Of a stretch of 64,000 nucleotides of DNA, positions 44,756-53,922 are shown piece by piece. How positions within the stretch are numbered: position 1 is the stretch's first letter; each line of letters begins with the position of its first letter. The translations under genes and the position numbers were made by a program. Below the pieces are notes generated by a model that did not search any database, was not told the DNA's origin, and worked only from the letters and a program-made list of their open reading frames with translations. Source of the DNA: Bacillus infantis (GTDB taxonomy: Bacteria > Bacillota > Bacilli > Bacillales > Cytobacillaceae); NCBI RefSeq assembly GCF_020171945.1, contig NZ_JAIVAP010000011.1, forward strand, positions 62,001-126,000, written 5' to 3'.

Positions 44756-47700
44756 ATGCAAAAAAACCGACGCCAGTTATCCATCTTCCTGTCGGCAATC
44801 ATGCTATTGAGCCTGTGGCTGCCATTTTTGCCGGCACGATCGGCAGATGCAGCAGAAACAGAAGCATCCGACACCCCAGAAGCAGCAGAAACCTCTGAAC
44901 GGCAGGTCCGTTTTACTTATACCCGCGATGACAAAGCCTATGAGGGCTGGAATATCTGGGCCTGGAACACAGGCGTGAAGGATGACCAGATTAATTTTGA
45001 ATCCTATGAAAACGGGGTTGCGACCGTCAATATTGCTGTTGCCCCTGAAACAAAGCAGTTCGGCTTTGTGCTCCGCAGCACAGAGGACTGGAATACAGCA
45101 CAAAAGGAATTTGGAGACCGCTTCATTCCTGTGAACAAAAATGATTCTTTGACAAAGGCTTATATCACGAGCGGTGTGGAAAAGATCCGGATTGTTCCGG
45201 ACGGTTCAGCGCCTGTCATTAATAAAGGCAATGCCACTTTCTATTACCGCGATAAAGAGCTTTTTGCCAATGACAGCATGAGCTCTATTGAGAAGGTTGA
45301 ACTCAAGTTCAACGGCGAAACAAAAGAGATGGTGTATGAGCCTGAAAACGAGCGTTTCATGCTTACATACGAGAATATCCCGAACGGAAGGCATGAATAC
45401 TCATTTCTTGTAACCAAAGGCGGAGAGACAGCAGAGGTCACAGATCCTTACAACACCAAGGACGGTATCTCTGCCATCGACTTTCAGCAGGCTGACTTGA
45501 CTGTATCTGCTATAACCAGGCCGGCAGCCATAGACTATAGCCAAAATGCGGTTCTGAGTGTGGATATAGCAGGACTGACTGATGAGGTGAAGATTACTAA
45601 AATTCTTGCTGATACTTCCTCTTTGGGCGGTCCTGATCAGCTGGAAATCGACCCTTCACTCGGTAAAATCACCATTGCTGCAGAGGACAGCACAACCGCC
45701 GGTGTGAAAAATATCCCCATTACTGCAGTAGATTCTTATGGCAATGAATATAGCGGGAATGCCGAGATTGAAATCAAAACACGCCAATCTGCCGGCGAAA
45801 ATGATTTCGACTGGGATGAGTCAGTCATCTACTTTATGCTGACAGACCGTTTCTTTGACGGCAATTCCTCCAATAATGATCCATACGGACTGGACTATGA
45901 CGATTCCCGCGGCGCGTATCAGGGCGGTGATTTCAAAGGGGTAACAGAAAAGCTGGACTACCTTGATGAGCTTGGCATCAATACAATTTGGGTTTCCCCG
46001 GTCGTGGAAAATATCCAATATGATGTCCGCAGCGGTGAGGCTGATGGCGAACCGTATTATGCCTACCATGGCTACTGGGCGGAAAATTTCAGCAAGCTTA
46101 ATCCTCATTTCGGCACAATGGAGGACTTCCATACACTCATCGACGAAGCCCATGAGCGCGGTATTAAAATCATGGTGGATGTTGTATTGAACCATACCGG
46201 ATACGGCCTCAAAGAGCTGGATGCCGGCAAAGAAAACCCTCCGCCAGGCTATCCGGACGATGAAGACCGCAGCCGCTTCAAAGATATCGTACGCCAGGGC
46301 AATGTGGGCACCGATGAAGTGGTTGGCGAGCTTTCCAGCCTGCCCGATATCAAAACTGAGGACCCCGCCGTCCGCAAGCAGATCATCGACTGGCAGACAG
46401 ACTGGATTGAGAAAGCAACAACTGCAAACGGCAACACAATTGACTACTTCCGTGTTGATACTGTCAAGCACGTGGAGGACGCCACCTGGATGAGCTTTAA
46501 AAATGCGCTCACCGAAAAGATGCCGGCATTCAAAATGATCGGTGAAGCATGGGGAGCAAGTGCAGATAATAATCTTGGCTACCTCGAGTCCGGGATGATG
46601 GATTCCCTGCTTGATTTCGGCTTCAAAGAAACAGCCCGCAATTTTGTGAACGGCAAGCTGAAGACTGCCAATGATGCCCTTGCTGCCCGGAATGACAAAG
46701 TAGACAACACTGCGACTCTTGGCCAGTTTTTAAGCAGCCATGACGAGGACGGGTTCCTGCATTCACTTGGCGGGGACACAGGCAAAATGAAGGTAGCAGC
46801 CTCCCTGCAGGCAACTGCAAAAGGACAGCCTGTCATTTATTACGGAGAAGAGCTTGGCCAGACAGGCGCCAACAACTACCCGCAATATGACAACCGCTAC
46901 GATTTTGCATGGGATAAAGTTGATGGCAATGATATGCTCGATCATTATAAAAAGATTCTTAACTTCAGGAAAGACCATTCAAAGGTTTTTGCCAAAGGTG
47001 ACCGTACGGTGATCGGCGGCTCTGACAAGGAGCAATTCCTGCTGTTTGCCCGCAGCTATGGGGAACAGACCGTTTATGCCGGCCTGAACACAGCGAAGAA
47101 TGCAAAAACCATCAAACTGTCGGTTGATTCAAAAACAGCCACAGTAACAGATCATTATTCTAATAGAAGCTACCAAACTGCTGAAGCTGGAGAAGTTGTG
47201 CTGACAATCCCGGCCAACTCTGATGGCGGTACTGTCCTGCTGACCGTGGATAATGGCAGCATCACAGGGGCAGCGCTTCAAAGCGGGGATGAGGGCGAGG
47301 AACCTGAAATAGAGCCGATTCCTGAGAACTCTGTCCGCATCCACTATAACCGCGGTGACGGAAGCTATGACAATTATGGAGCATGGCTCTGGAATGATGT
47401 GAAATCACCGTCAGCCAATTGGCCGGTAGGTGCTACGATGTTTGAAAAGAAAGACAGCTATGGTTCCTATATAGATGTACCTCTTGCTGAAGGAGCCAAA
47501 AATATCGGCTTCCTTATCATGGATGTATCCAAAGGGGATGCAGGCAAGGACGGCGGCGATAAGAGCTTCACCATTTCCTCGCCGGAGATGAATGAAATCT
47601 GGATAGAGCAGGGGTCGGATGAGGTGTATACCTATGAACCTGTCGATCTTCCGGATAACACCGTCCGCATCCATTATACCCGTGAAAACGGGGACTATGA

Positions 47701-50700
47701 TGATTTCGGTCTCTGGCACTGGGGCGACTCAGCAGCTCCTTCTGATAATTGGCCAGCTGGTGCGGCTGATTTTACCGGAACAGACCGTTATGGAGCGTAT
47801 GCTGACATCGAATTGAAGGAAGATGGCAAGGAGCTGGGCTTCCTTATTGTGAACGAAAAGACGCAGGAAAAAGATGCAGGGGATAAGACCTTCAACCTGC
47901 TGGATAAGTATAATCAGCTATGGATCAAGCAGGGAGACGATGTTGTCTATATTTCTCCATATGGAGATGTGGCATCAGGGATGACCACTGCAGAAGTCAT
48001 CTCAGAAGATACAATTCTATTAAACTTTACAATGACAGAAGGATTGACTGCAGACGGATTGAAAGCCGGCTTGTCCATCAGTGATAAGGATGGAAAAGAA
48101 ATATCTGTCACCAGTGCAGAGATTACAGGTGAAAAAACGGCTGAAGTTAAAGCAGCATTCGATCTTGAGAAGCTGCCGCTTTCTGTATCCTATTCCGGAC
48201 GCACAGTTTCTGCATCATCAGGCTGGCGGATGCTTGATAAACTGTACAGCTATGATGGAGATGACCTTGGAGCTGCCTACAAAAAAGGCGGAGCGGTGCT
48301 GAAACTGTGGGCGCCGGCAGCAAGCAAGGTTACGGCCAATTTTTATGATAAAAAAGATGCTGCCAAGCTGATCGGCAGTGTAGACCTCAAGCTTGGAGAA
48401 AAGGGCGTCTGGTCAAAAGAAGTCAAGCCGTCCGACCTTCGGGTGAAGGACTTGAAAGGCTATTACTATCAGTATGAAGTGACCAATAACGGAGTAACCA
48501 AAAAGGTGCTTGATCCTTATGCGAAATCAATGGCGGCTTTTACCGTAAATACGAAAGGGGAGGCCGGTCCGGACGGAGATGATGTCGGAAAAGCGGCAAT
48601 CATCGACCTGAAGGGAACGGATCCTAAGGGCTTTGATCATGCTTCCATTAAAGGGTATGAAAAGCGTGAGGATGCCATCATCTATGAGGTCCATGTCCGC
48701 GACTTCACTTCCGATCCTTCCATTAAAAGCGATCTGGATGCGAGATGGGGCTCTTATAAAGCATTCATCGACAAGCTTGACTATATTAAGTCGACGGGTG
48801 TGACGCACGTCCAGCTTCTGCCTGTCATGGCCTGGTATTTTGGCGATGAGACGAAAATGGGCGAGAGGGAAATGGAATATTCAGCAGGAGGAAACGAGTA
48901 TAACTGGGGCTATGATCCGCACAGCTATTTCTCTCCTGACGGTGCTTACTCGGAAAATCCTGCAGACGCTGAGCTGCGTGTGAAGGAACTGAAGGAATTG
49001 ATTGATGCGATCCACGATGCCGGTATGGGTGTTGTCCTTGACGTTGTTTACACCCATATGGCAAAAGCAAGCACGCTCAATGATATTGTGCCAAACTATT
49101 ATGCTTTCCAGGATGCCAAAGGCAATTTCCTTGGAGGATTCGGCAATAACCTGGCGACAAGCCATACGATGGCTGAGAAGCTGATGGTTGATTCTGTGAA
49201 ATACTGGTTTGATGAATACAAGATTGATGGCATGCGTTTCGACATGATGGGGGATGCAACTTATCCGTCCATCCAGAATGCCTATGATGCGGCTGCTGCA
49301 ATCAATCCGGATGCCCTGTTCATCGGCGAAGGCTGGCGGACATTTGCAGGACATCTATCTGACCCGGCACTTGAAGGAATGGGAGCGGACCAGGATTGGA
49401 TGGATAAGACCGATGATGTCGGCGTGTTCTCTGATGAAATCCGCAATGAGCTGAAATCCGGATTCGGTTCTGAAGGGGAGCCGAGATTCATCACAGGCGG
49501 CGCGAGAGATCTGAATGTTATATTCAATAATATTAAAGGCCAGCCGTCCAATACTGCAGATGATGATCCAGGCGACATGGTCCAGTACATTGCAGCGCAC
49601 GATAATCTGCCGCTGTACGATGTGATCGCCCAGTCTATTAAAAAAGACCCGGCCATCCCGGAAAATAATCTGGAAATCCATAAGCGGATCCGCCTCGGCA
49701 ACTCGCTGATCCTGACCTCGCAGGGGACTGCCTTCCTGCATGCAGGCCAGGAATACGGACGCACAAAGCAATGGCTCGCTGATGGTGTGCCTGAGCAGAA
49801 ATACCATGAGCTGACAGATGAAAACGGGGATCCATTTGGCTACTTTATCCATGATTCCTATGATTCATCTGATGCGATCAACAAATTCGACTGGCAGAAA
49901 GCCACAAACGCATCAGCTTATAAAGTAAATACAATGACAAGGGAATACACTGAAGGCCTGATTGAACTGAGAAGATCAACAAACGCCTTCCGCCTCGGGG
50001 AGAAGGACCTTGTAGACAAAAACGTTTCCCTGCTTAATTTCCCTGAAATGAAGGATCAGGATCTGCTGATAGCTTATAAAAATGTATCAACAGACAAAAC
50101 TGGCAGCTATTATGTTTTTATGAATGCTGACAGCAAGTCCCGCAGCATAACACTTGGGGAACTGGATCTTTCCAAAGGAACTGTCCTTGTCGATAATGAT
50201 GAAGCTGGAACGAAGGCTGTTAAAAATCAGTCCGGCTTTACCCTTGCAGACGGAAAGCTGACACTGGATCCATTAACAGTTGTAATCATCAAGGAAGGCG
50301 AAAAGGGAGAGGAAAACCCTGGCGGCAATGGTGGCGGCAATCATGAGCCACCCAATCCCCCTGCACCTGGAAAGCCTGGAACCATTCAGCTTCCGGCAGG
50401 GGCTGCAGAAATAGTCAGGCAAAAGAACCCATCCGGCAAAATGGAGGTTATTACAAAAATCCGTTCCGAGAGGATGGCGGAGATCGTAAATGCTATTTCA
50501 TCTGATGGAACAGTAATAGAAGTGAAATTGGAGAAGCCTGCTGCAGGGGAAACTGTCCTGGCGCAGCTGCCTGCAAAACTGTTCAGTGAAGCAGCTCGAA
50601 AAAACAAAAATGTAATCATCGAAATCCAGGCGGAAGGTGCAATCTACAGAATCCCAGTATCAGAGATTGATACTGCGGCCCTGGCCCAAAAAATGGGTGT

Positions 50701-51592
50701 TTCTGAAGATGCTGTTTATATTACAGTGTCGGTTAATCGAACTGCAGCTCCATCTGTACATGCAAAAATTGTGTCAGATGCGTTCTCGTTTGAACTGGAG
50801 GCTAGAGCTGGGGATAAAAAAGAGAGCATTTCAGCATTTGGAAAGTTTGCAGAAAAAGAGATTAAGGGCAGCAAGAAATTTGATCCTAACAGATCGGTTG
50901 CTGTCAGATTCAACGAGGATGGCAGCTTTACAGCTGTTCCAACTGTATTTGACGGTCAAACAGCGAAGATCAAATCACTGACAAATTCCGTTTATGCGAT
51001 CGTTGAAAATAATAAGACATTCCCGGATGTTGACCGGTCTAGCTGGGCAGAGGAGTATATTGAAACCCTAGCTTCCAAATACATCATTAAAGGGAAAGCA
51101 GATGGGAAATATGCACCTGGGGAAGAAATCACCCGGGCGGAATTCACCGTCCTGCTTGTAAGGGCTTTAGGGCTTCCGGCAAAAGCGTATGACGGGAAAT
51201 TCTCGGATGTTAAGGGGAATGAGTGGTTCAATGCAAACGGGGAACTGACAGCAGCTGTCCGCTACGGCATTATCAGCGGCAAACCGGATGGCACCTTTGC
51301 GCCAAACGAAAAGCTGACACGCGCCCAGGCGGCCATTATGATCGCAAGAGCAATGGATTTGGACTTCCTGGAGTTTGACAAATCGCAGCTGAATGCGAAT
51401 AAAAAGCTGACAGACTTCAAAGATGCCAGCCATTTCGGAGCATGGGCAAAAGAAGGTGCCGAGGCTGTCTATCAATCCGGCATCATGTCAGGAATGACGA
51501 AAAGCACATTCAATCCAAATGGTTACACCAAACGTGACCAAATGGCAAAAATCCTTGCAGAATTCCTGCGAAAAGCAGAACTGATGAACTAA
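44756..51592 (+). CDS. SLH-anchored bifunctional amylopullulanase
   Basis: The product has 2278 residues. A signal peptide (1-~32) is followed by a pullulanase-type CBM41 module (~48-135). A GH13 alpha-amylase comes next (~350-840) with DVVLNH (Asp475), FRVDTVKH (nucleophile Asp568), GEAW (Glu597) and SSHDED (Asp663). Two CBM41 repeats follow (~858-960, ~967-1070), then a CBM48-like region (~1170). A type I pullulanase spans ~1300-1830 with YNWGYDP, DVVYTH (Asp1429), MRFDMMGD (nucleophile Asp1496), GEGW (Glu1525) and AAHDN (Asp1616). A Gly/Pro linker (~1850) and three C-terminal SLH domains (~2085-2278) end the protein. It cuts alpha-1,4 and alpha-1,6 links in starch at the cell surface. ATG 44756 follows AAAGGAGGAAAG. 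Confidence 0.88.
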   Translation: MQKNRRQLSIFLSAIMLLSLWLPFLPARSADAAETEASDTPEAAETSERQVRFTYTRDDKAYEGWNIWAWNTGVKDDQINFESYENGVATVNIAVAPETKQFGFVLRSTEDWNTAQKEFGDRFIPVNKNDSLTKAYITSGVEKIRIVPDGSAPVINKGNATFYYRDKELFANDSMSSIEKVELKFNGETKEMVYEPENERFMLTYENIPNGRHEYSFLVTKGGETAEVTDPYNTKDGISAIDFQQADLTVSAITRPAAIDYSQNAVLSVDIAGLTDEVKITKILADTSSLGGPDQLEIDPSLGKITIAAEDSTTAGVKNIPITAVDSYGNEYSGNAEIEIKTRQSAGENDFDWDESVIYFMLTDRFFDGNSSNNDPYGLDYDDSRGAYQGGDFKGVTEKLDYLDELGINTIWVSPVVENIQYDVRSGEADGEPYYAYHGYWAENFSKLNPHFGTMEDFHTLIDEAHERGIKIMVDVVLNHTGYGLKELDAGKENPPPGYPDDEDRSRFKDIVRQGNVGTDEVVGELSSLPDIKTEDPAVRKQIIDWQTDWIEKATTANGNTIDYFRVDTVKHVEDATWMSFKNALTEKMPAFKMIGEAWGASADNNLGYLESGMMDSLLDFGFKETARNFVNGKLKTANDALAARNDKVDNTATLGQFLSSHDEDGFLHSLGGDTGKMKVAASLQATAKGQPVIYYGEELGQTGANNYPQYDNRYDFAWDKVDGNDMLDHYKKILNFRKDHSKVFAKGDRTVIGGSDKEQFLLFARSYGEQTVYAGLNTAKNAKTIKLSVDSKTATVTDHYSNRSYQTAEAGEVVLTIPANSDGGTVLLTVDNGSITGAALQSGDEGEEPEIEPIPENSVRIHYNRGDGSYDNYGAWLWNDVKSPSANWPVGATMFEKKDSYGSYIDVPLAEGAKNIGFLIMDVSKGDAGKDGGDKSFTISSPEMNEIWIEQGSDEVYTYEPVDLPDNTVRIHYTRENGDYDDFGLWHWGDSAAPSDNWPAGAADFTGTDRYGAYADIELKEDGKELGFLIVNEKTQEKDAGDKTFNLLDKYNQLWIKQGDDVVYISPYGDVASGMTTAEVISEDTILLNFTMTEGLTADGLKAGLSISDKDGKEISVTSAEITGEKTAEVKAAFDLEKLPLSVSYSGRTVSASSGWRMLDKLYSYDGDDLGAAYKKGGAVLKLWAPAASKVTANFYDKKDAAKLIGSVDLKLGEKGVWSKEVKPSDLRVKDLKGYYYQYEVTNNGVTKKVLDPYAKSMAAFTVNTKGEAGPDGDDVGKAAIIDLKGTDPKGFDHASIKGYEKREDAIIYEVHVRDFTSDPSIKSDLDARWGSYKAFIDKLDYIKSTGVTHVQLLPVMAWYFGDETKMGEREMEYSAGGNEYNWGYDPHSYFSPDGAYSENPADAELRVKELKELIDAIHDAGMGVVLDVVYTHMAKASTLNDIVPNYYAFQDAKGNFLGGFGNNLATSHTMAEKLMVDSVKYWFDEYKIDGMRFDMMGDATYPSIQNAYDAAAAINPDALFIGEGWRTFAGHLSDPALEGMGADQDWMDKTDDVGVFSDEIRNELKSGFGSEGEPRFITGGARDLNVIFNNIKGQPSNTADDDPGDMVQYIAAHDNLPLYDVIAQSIKKDPAIPENNLEIHKRIRLGNSLILTSQGTAFLHAGQEYGRTKQWLADGVPEQKYHELTDENGDPFGYFIHDSYDSSDAINKFDWQKATNASAYKVNTMTREYTEGLIELRRSTNAFRLGEKDLVDKNVSLLNFPEMKDQDLLIAYKNVSTDKTGSYYVFMNADSKSRSITLGELDLSKGTVLVDNDEAGTKAVKNQSGFTLADGKLTLDPLTVVIIKEGEKGEENPGGNGGGNHEPPNPPAPGKPGTIQLPAGAAEIVRQKNPSGKMEVITKIRSERMAEIVNAISSDGTVIEVKLEKPAAGETVLAQLPAKLFSEAARKNKNVIIEIQAEGAIYRIPVSEIDTAALAQKMGVSEDAVYITVSVNRTAAPSVHAKIVSDAFSFELEARAGDKKESISAFGKFAEKEIKGSKKFDPNRSVAVRFNEDGSFTAVPTVFDGQTAKIKSLTNSVYAIVENNKTFPDVDRSSWAEEYIETLASKYIIKGKADGKYAPGEEITRAEFTVLLVRALGLPAKAYDGKFSDVKGNEWFNANGELTAAVRYGIISGKPDGTFAPNEKLTRAQAAIMIARAMDLDFLEFDKSQLNANKKLTDFKDASHFGAWAKEGAEAVYQSGIMSGMTKSTFNPNGYTKRDQMAKILAEFLRKAELMN

Positions 51593-51618
51593 AGAAGTGA
51601 GTGGGTATTTCCCGGTTG

Positions 51619-51648
51619 TTTCGACAAAATCCGGGAGGTGCCTGTCAC
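51619..51648. repeat. Dispersed repeat family A copy (inverted orientation)
   Basis: TTTCGACAAAATCCGGGAGG continues into TGCCTGTCAC. It matches the left arm at 42998 in reverse complement and the copy at 51710. Confidence 0.7.
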
Positions 51649-51658
51649 TAAAAAAAAG

Positions 51659-51688
51659 GCCGGCTGAAGAAAATTCAGCCGGCTTTTT
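51659..51688 (+). terminator. Rho-independent terminator of the amylopullulanase gene
   Basis: GCCGGCTGAA pairs with TTCAGCCGGC around a 5-nt loop, followed by TTTTT. It lies between two family A repeats. Confidence 0.8.
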
Positions 51689-51709
51689 GAATGCAAATAT
51701 CAGTTCAAA

Positions 51710-51740
51710 TTTCGACAAAAAACGGGAGGTACCTGTCACC
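51710..51740. repeat. Dispersed repeat family A copy (inverted orientation)
   Basis: TTTCGACAAAAAACGGGAGG continues into TACCTGTCACC. It contains the stop codon of the small zinc-ribbon gene on the minus strand. Confidence 0.7.
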
Positions 51741-51882
51741 GAATAACCAGACCCCGCCTCTTCTTCAAAGGGATGCTGTAGCAATCATCACAAACTCCAT
51801 CATTATCGACATACTCCGTGTAGTCAGCAATCTCGGAATTGCATTGAGAGCAAATCCATTTTTTTTTGACATTCTGCTCCAT
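51736..51882 (-). CDS. Small zinc-ribbon protein
   Basis: This 48-residue ORF, too short for standard calling, has two CxxC knuckles: WICSQCNSEIADYTEYV and DGVCDDCYSIP. A basic tail (LKKRRGLVIR) follows. Four cysteines at this spacing form a zinc ribbon, common in tiny Bacillus proteins. The RBS is weak (AAAGAGATGATCAC). The last codons and the TGA come from a dispersed repeat, so the C-terminus may have been remodelled. Function unknown. Confidence 0.55.
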   Translation of the reverse strand: MEQNVKKKWICSQCNSEIADYTEYVDNDGVCDDCYSIPLKKRRGLVIR

Positions 51883-52094
51883 GTGATCATCTCTTTTTAT
51901 TGTCAACATTCTATATATTCCGACATTTTTCCTGCCGGATATTTTATAAATTTATAAGTCATTTCTCAAATGAGCATTATTTGTTCCCTCTATGAATTTA
52001 CATACGTTCGGTAAGGTATTGATTAGTTATTGCAAGGAGGATACTTTTTGTGTGATTTCCTTTTTTAGGATAGGCTAACATATCTGTTATCTTA
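51883..52094. other. AT-rich stretch before the LacI-controlled promoter
   Basis: No further ORF or repeat was recognised here. Confidence 0.4.
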
Positions 52095-52184
52095 TTGACA
52101 CCATTTATCTGAACATTTAGAATAATGTGTAACCGGTTACATAAGTAGCCGGCATATTTTGAGGGTGTTGTGTAACCGGTTACA
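52095..52184 (+). promoter_or_regulatory. LacI-controlled promoter with two perfect operators
   Basis: -35 TTGACA (52095-52100), 17-bp spacer, -10 TAGAAT (52118-52123). The 14-bp perfect palindrome TGTAACCGGTTACA occurs at 52128-52141 and again at 52171-52184, centres 43 bp apart. The central CG palindrome is typical of LacI-family sites. The gene for a LacI regulator is in the same operon (61492), so it is the likely ligand-responsive repressor. Confidence 0.8.
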
Positions 52185-52241
52185 TATTTTATTCATAGAA
52201 ACAGGTAAATCGTCATATCTGATAAATAGAGGTGATTGAGA

Positions 52242-53600
52242 ATGAAGGAAGTCAGAATCCTTTCTCCGTGCGGGATGCTGGGCTATGGTTTTCCGGAGAG
52301 CTCGTTCAGGCGGGGGATGGAAGCGGGGCCGCATGCGATTGTGGTGGATGCCGGTTCAACGGATGCGGGGCCCCATAAGCTTGGTGCCGGTGTTTCGATT
52401 GTAAGCAGGAGAGCCCTGAAAAAGGATTTGGAAATCATGATTTCCTATGGAGTCCCAGCCAAGGTTCCGATTATTATTGGCTCCGCCGGAGGCGCGGGGG
52501 CTAAGGTACATGTAGAGTCGACCGTGGATGTGATCCGGGAAATCCTTCGCGAAAGAGGCTTTTCTGTGAAGCTTGCCATCATTTGGGCAGATATTGCAAA
52601 GGAGCAGGTCTTAGAAGCACAGCAGAATGGAAAAGTCAGGCCGATGAGTCCCAATGTCCCGGACCTGTCTGAGAAAAGAATTCTGGAAACAAACGGAATT
52701 GTCGCCCAGATGGGACATGAACCTATTTTGGAAGCTCTGAAGGGCGGTGCCGGTATTATTGTATGCGGACGGTCCTATGACCCTTCTCCATTTGCAGCCG
52801 TGGGCATTTTACATGGAAAGGATAGCGGGCTTTCCTATCATTTGGGGAAAATTCTTGAATGCGGCGCTCTGTGTGCGGAACCCGGCACGACCAAGGACAG
52901 CATTCTCGGCACCATCAAAGATGATTGCTTTACCGTCAGGTCACTGAATCCATCCCGCATCTGCACGAAGATTTCTGTAGCGGCCCATACATTTTATGAA
53001 AAAGAGCATCCATTTCTGCTTCATGGCCCGGGTTTTTTGCTTGATTTGAGCGATTGCCGCTTTACAGAACTGGGTGAAGGAGAGGTGGAGGTTTCCGGCA
53101 GCCGCTATATCCCGGCCGAACAGCATCTGATCAAGCTGGAGGGAGCAAGGAAAACAAGCTACCGGACGGTTGTCTTTGCCGGCATCCGCGATCCGATCCT
53201 GCTTGAGAATATCCAGGACATCGAGCTCCAGGTAGAAAAGCAGGTATATGCCTATTATCCGGAGATTTCCCCAGAAGCTTATCAGATCCGTTTTTATAAC
53301 TACGGAATGAATGCTGTGCTCGGCAGCCGTGAGACAGAGGTGTTCAGCGGCCATGAAGTCGGCGTGCTCCTTGAGGTAACCGCCGAAACACAGGAGCTAG
53401 CAAGCAGTATCTGTGCGACAGCGCGTTCCACCTTTCTCCATTATGGACATGAAGGACGCAAATCGACTGCAGGCAATCTTGCCTTCCCGTTTGCCCCGAG
53501 TGATGTAGAATGCGGACCTGTTTATGAATTTTCCGTTTATCATTTAATGGAGATACTTGAAAGCCCTTTCAAGATTGAATACAGGCAGGAGGGTGCCTGA
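52242..53600 (+). CDS. AtuA-family protein (DUF1446)
   Basis: The 452-residue protein resembles the N-terminal/core domain of acyclic terpene utilisation AtuA (DUF1446): RILSPCGMLGYGFPESSF, IVVDAGSTDAGPHKLGAG, IIIGSAGGAGAKVHVE, GIIVCGRSYDPSPFAAVG. The biochemical function of the family is not established. ATG 52242 follows AGAGGTGATT. It is the first gene of the operon, and its stop overlaps the DUF4387 start by one base (TGATG). The pairing with DUF4387 suggests a two-subunit enzyme. Confidence 0.75.
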   Translation: MKEVRILSPCGMLGYGFPESSFRRGMEAGPHAIVVDAGSTDAGPHKLGAGVSIVSRRALKKDLEIMISYGVPAKVPIIIGSAGGAGAKVHVESTVDVIREILRERGFSVKLAIIWADIAKEQVLEAQQNGKVRPMSPNVPDLSEKRILETNGIVAQMGHEPILEALKGGAGIIVCGRSYDPSPFAAVGILHGKDSGLSYHLGKILECGALCAEPGTTKDSILGTIKDDCFTVRSLNPSRICTKISVAAHTFYEKEHPFLLHGPGFLLDLSDCRFTELGEGEVEVSGSRYIPAEQHLIKLEGARKTSYRTVVFAGIRDPILLENIQDIELQVEKQVYAYYPEISPEAYQIRFYNYGMNAVLGSRETEVFSGHEVGVLLEVTAETQELASSICATARSTFLHYGHEGRKSTAGNLAFPFAPSDVECGPVYEFSVYHLMEILESPFKIEYRQEGA

Positions 53601-53911
53601 TGGAGAGCTTATACGAATTGGCAAAGGTTCTCCGCAGCAAAAATTCCGGCCCGTTTGAACTGACATTGGATGTTCTTTTTGACTCCAGGGAGATTTATGA
53701 AAGAGTGAAAAAGTCAGGCAGGCTGACGCCTGAGACGGTTTGCAGCCTTTATGGGATACATGAGAACCAGCTGCGGCATTTTGTATTTTTCGATCAGGCC
53801 TTAGGAATTAAAATCACCATTTTAAGAGAAATCTCCTCAGGGTCAGCAGGCGACAGGGATGTGTACGGGGCCCAGCAGCATGCCCCGCTGATGAACTTAC
53901 TAATAGATTAG
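53600..53911 (+). CDS. DUF4387-family protein
   Basis: This 103-residue protein has LYELAKVLRSKNSGPFELTL, VKKSGRLTPETV and a terminal SAGDRDVYGAQQHAPLMNL, typical of DUF4387. The family is usually encoded beside or fused to AtuA-type proteins, as here with a one-base overlap. It is probably the small partner of the AtuA-like protein; the reaction is unknown. Confidence 0.75.
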   Translation: MESLYELAKVLRSKNSGPFELTLDVLFDSREIYERVKKSGRLTPETVCSLYGIHENQLRHFVFFDQALGIKITILREISSGSAGDRDVYGAQQHAPLMNLLID

Positions 53912-53922
53912 GATGTTGAAAT

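Noticed and set aside
52242-53911. Acyclic terpene degradation locus
   Set aside because: AtuA-like protein is present but no geranyl-CoA carboxylase, acyl-CoA dehydrogenase or hydratase genes accompany it; the context is sugar import.
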